From NCBI GenBank assembly GCA_019240125.1, contig JAFAYW010000294.1, positions 1-64,000 on the forward strand: DNA of 64,000 nucleotides. The letters run 5' to 3'. The notes below the pieces were generated by a model, which ran no database searches, had not been told where the DNA came from, and saw only the letters and a list, made by a program, of their open reading frames with translations. Below are positions 62,428 through 64,000 of the stretch, piece after piece. Within the stretch, counting starts at the first letter, position 1. Every line of letters starts with the position of its first letter. This stretch comes from Alphaproteobacteria bacterium (GTDB lineage Bacteria; Pseudomonadota; Alphaproteobacteria; ATCC43930; CGMCC-115725). Made by a program: the position numbers and the translations under genes.

Positions 62428-63705
62428 TCAGAAAAAAACATAGGATCGTACGACGACGTTCTTGCGGCAGGGAGCGTCGAGCGACACGGTCGGGTCGATG
62501 CATGCCGTATGGAACGACCAGCGCGACACCGAGCCGTCCGTCACCGAGTCGTAGCATTTGAGCATCGAGACCTCGGTCGGCTGCTGCCGCGGAATCCAAT
62601 ACCACTCGTGGTTCGGCCGATAGGTGAAGCGAGTGGTCTCGCCGACACGGTCGTCATAGATGCGGTAGTTGTTGATGTAGGGTTGGTCGGCAAAGGACGG
62701 CCACGCGCAGAGCACGAACGGGAATTGCTGGATCGTCTCGATCGGCTTGGCGAGGTTGATCGACATGAACCGCCGCGACATCTTTTTGTCGGCTTCGGCC
62801 TCGGTGTAGTTCTGCTGCCGGCCGAAATTGCGCAGGTTCCGGGTCAGCAATTCGCGGCAGCGCACGCGGCCGCTATTGTCGTTCAGGTCGTTGTGCACAA
62901 GATTGGCGTAGCGCGCGTTCACCCCAGGGTTCTTGCTGTCCTGGTCTTCGGTGCGATCGCCCTGATAGTCCTTGTCAAAGACATCGTGATTGTAGACCAG
63001 CGCATCGGTCGCATCGGGGAAGAAATCGAGCAGCAATTTCTCGATCTCCGGATAGAACACCCGCCGCACTTCCTCTGAATCATAGATGTTTTCGCATTTG
63101 GACTCGAGGTGCGCCAATGACAGGCCCAGCTTGTCCATGCATTCCGGGCTATTGGGCGAGAGGCCCGGGTAGTATTCGCCGATGCGCCTGGCATCGCGCA
63201 TGACCTGCGGAAAATAGAGATCGCGCCGCCGGTTACCCTCCTCGGCCGTGCGCAGGATCGCCGCCATTTCTGTGCGCTCCGGGTCATGCCAGACCGAGTT
63301 GGACGGCACCACGGAATAGCTCGGCCGCTCATGCACGGTGTAGGGCAGCGGCAATGCCAAGCCGCCTTCCGGCGCCTTGATGCTGTTCGACTGACGGATG
63401 TACTTGACGCAGTCATCATACTCGCGGAACGCCACGCCCCACTTCGTCTGGATCGGGCCGGACGGTGCCTTGGCGATCATCTCGATGACGCGTTCGCTTT
63501 CGCCTGTGGCGATCTCGGCGAGCGCGTCCTTCAGCGCTTCGTTGGTTCCGGCATCACCGTCGACCTCGAACGCCATGTAGGACAGGCCGCCATGTGCCGC
63601 GATCGGCTCCGGCTGCCCCGCCGTGCGCTGGAGCGGCGGTACGTAAACCGACGCTTTCTCTCCCTCTGCCCCTGCCTGATTGTCGGCGACATCGAGTGGG
63701 CTCAT
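62428..63705 (-). CDS. CmcJ/NvfI-like oxidoreductase family protein
   Basis: YNHDVFDKDY, ANLVHNDLNDNSGRVRCRELL, MSINLAKPIETIQQFPFVLCAWPSF, TRFTYRPNHEWYWIPRQQPTEVSMLKCYDSVTDGSVSRWSFHTACIDPTVSLDAPCRKNVVVRSYVFF: motif order of CmcJ/AsaB/NvfI-like proteins. Confidence 0.72.
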   Translation of the reverse strand: MSPLDVADNQAGAEGEKASVYVPPLQRTAGQPEPIAAHGGLSYMAFEVDGDAGTNEALKDALAEIATGESERVIEMIAKAPSGPIQTKWGVAFREYDDCVKYIRQSNSIKAPEGGLALPLPYTVHERPSYSVVPSNSVWHDPERTEMAAILRTAEEGNRRRDLYFPQVMRDARRIGEYYPGLSPNSPECMDKLGLSLAHLESKCENIYDSEEVRRVFYPEIEKLLLDFFPDATDALVYNHDVFDKDYQGDRTEDQDSKNPGVNARYANLVHNDLNDNSGRVRCRELLTRNLRNFGRQQNYTEAEADKKMSRRFMSINLAKPIETIQQFPFVLCAWPSFADQPYINNYRIYDDRVGETTRFTYRPNHEWYWIPRQQPTEVSMLKCYDSVTDGSVSRWSFHTACIDPTVSLDAPCRKNVVVRSYVFF

Positions 63706-63877
63706 TGCACACCTCCGATTTATTCCGCCTCAACGTGGCATACCGAGCCGTCGATTTCCAGACCATGCTCCGAGGGCCTGCCAACCGAGCATGGCCACGC
63801 GGCCGCGCTTGTGCGGTAACCGCGGCGCTGTATCGTGACCCGTATGGTGCAAGAGGTACCGTATCAAGGGGGAAACG

Positions 63878-64000
63878 ATGGGGATCACGAGGCGACGCTT
63901 TGCACAAGGCGCGGCGGGGGCATTGGGCATCGCGCTGGCGCCGCGGCTGGTGACGCCCGCGATCGCTGAGACGGACCCGATCCGCATCGGCTGGCTCGGC
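63878..64000 (+). CDS. ABC transporter substrate-binding protein, Tat-type signal (3' truncated by window end)
   Basis: MGITRRRFAQGAAGALGIALAPRLVTPAIAETDPIRIGWLG: twin-arginine motif, then the IRIGWLG opening of branched-chain-amino-acid-type SBPs; preceded by GGGGGAAAC. Confidence 0.8.
   Translation, partial: MGITRRRFAQGAAGALGIALAPRLVTPAIAETDPIRIGWLG

Overview
This 64 kb, GC-rich window looks alphaproteobacterial in character (inference from gene families and composition only). Calls come from reading the supplied translations and the raw sequence; no database search was run. Left to right: a 5'-truncated CHASE2/class III adenylate cyclase; a D-aminoacylase-type amidohydrolase; a stress/efflux block (translational-machinery-like protein, universal stress protein, HlyD, RbbA-like fused ABC protein, ABC-2 permease, cytochrome c); a ModE-type HTH protein; and a NhaP-like antiporter with a cyclic-nucleotide-binding domain. 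Next is a split type II secretion (T2SS) locus (~15.7-35.0 kb). Its two minus-strand arms (K, C/N-like, J, I, E and D, C/N-like, M, L, H, N0/STN-like protein) surround plus-strand genes for GspF, three HupE/UreJ-like membrane proteins, a YVTN beta-propeller protein and a DUF4331 protein. No GspG or GspO is visible. After that come a methyltransferase and two large TPR-glycosyltransferases, then an oxygenase-rich accessory region (~44-63.7 kb). That region holds three TauD/TfdA enzymes, two LLM flavin monooxygenases, an HpaB-family hydroxylase, a DUF1989 protein, a BisC-like molybdoenzyme, a CmcJ/NvfI-like enzyme, a polar-amino-acid-type ABC transporter with tandem binding proteins, and an HxlR-EmrAB-like efflux operon with a tandem palindromic operator candidate. 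The window ends in the start of a Tat-type ABC substrate-binding protein. The best candidate for something under-described is the T2SS locus with its embedded HupE/propeller/DUF4331 genes; second is the oxygenase/transport region with unknown substrate. I recognised no rRNA, tRNA, CRISPR array, transposase or prophage.
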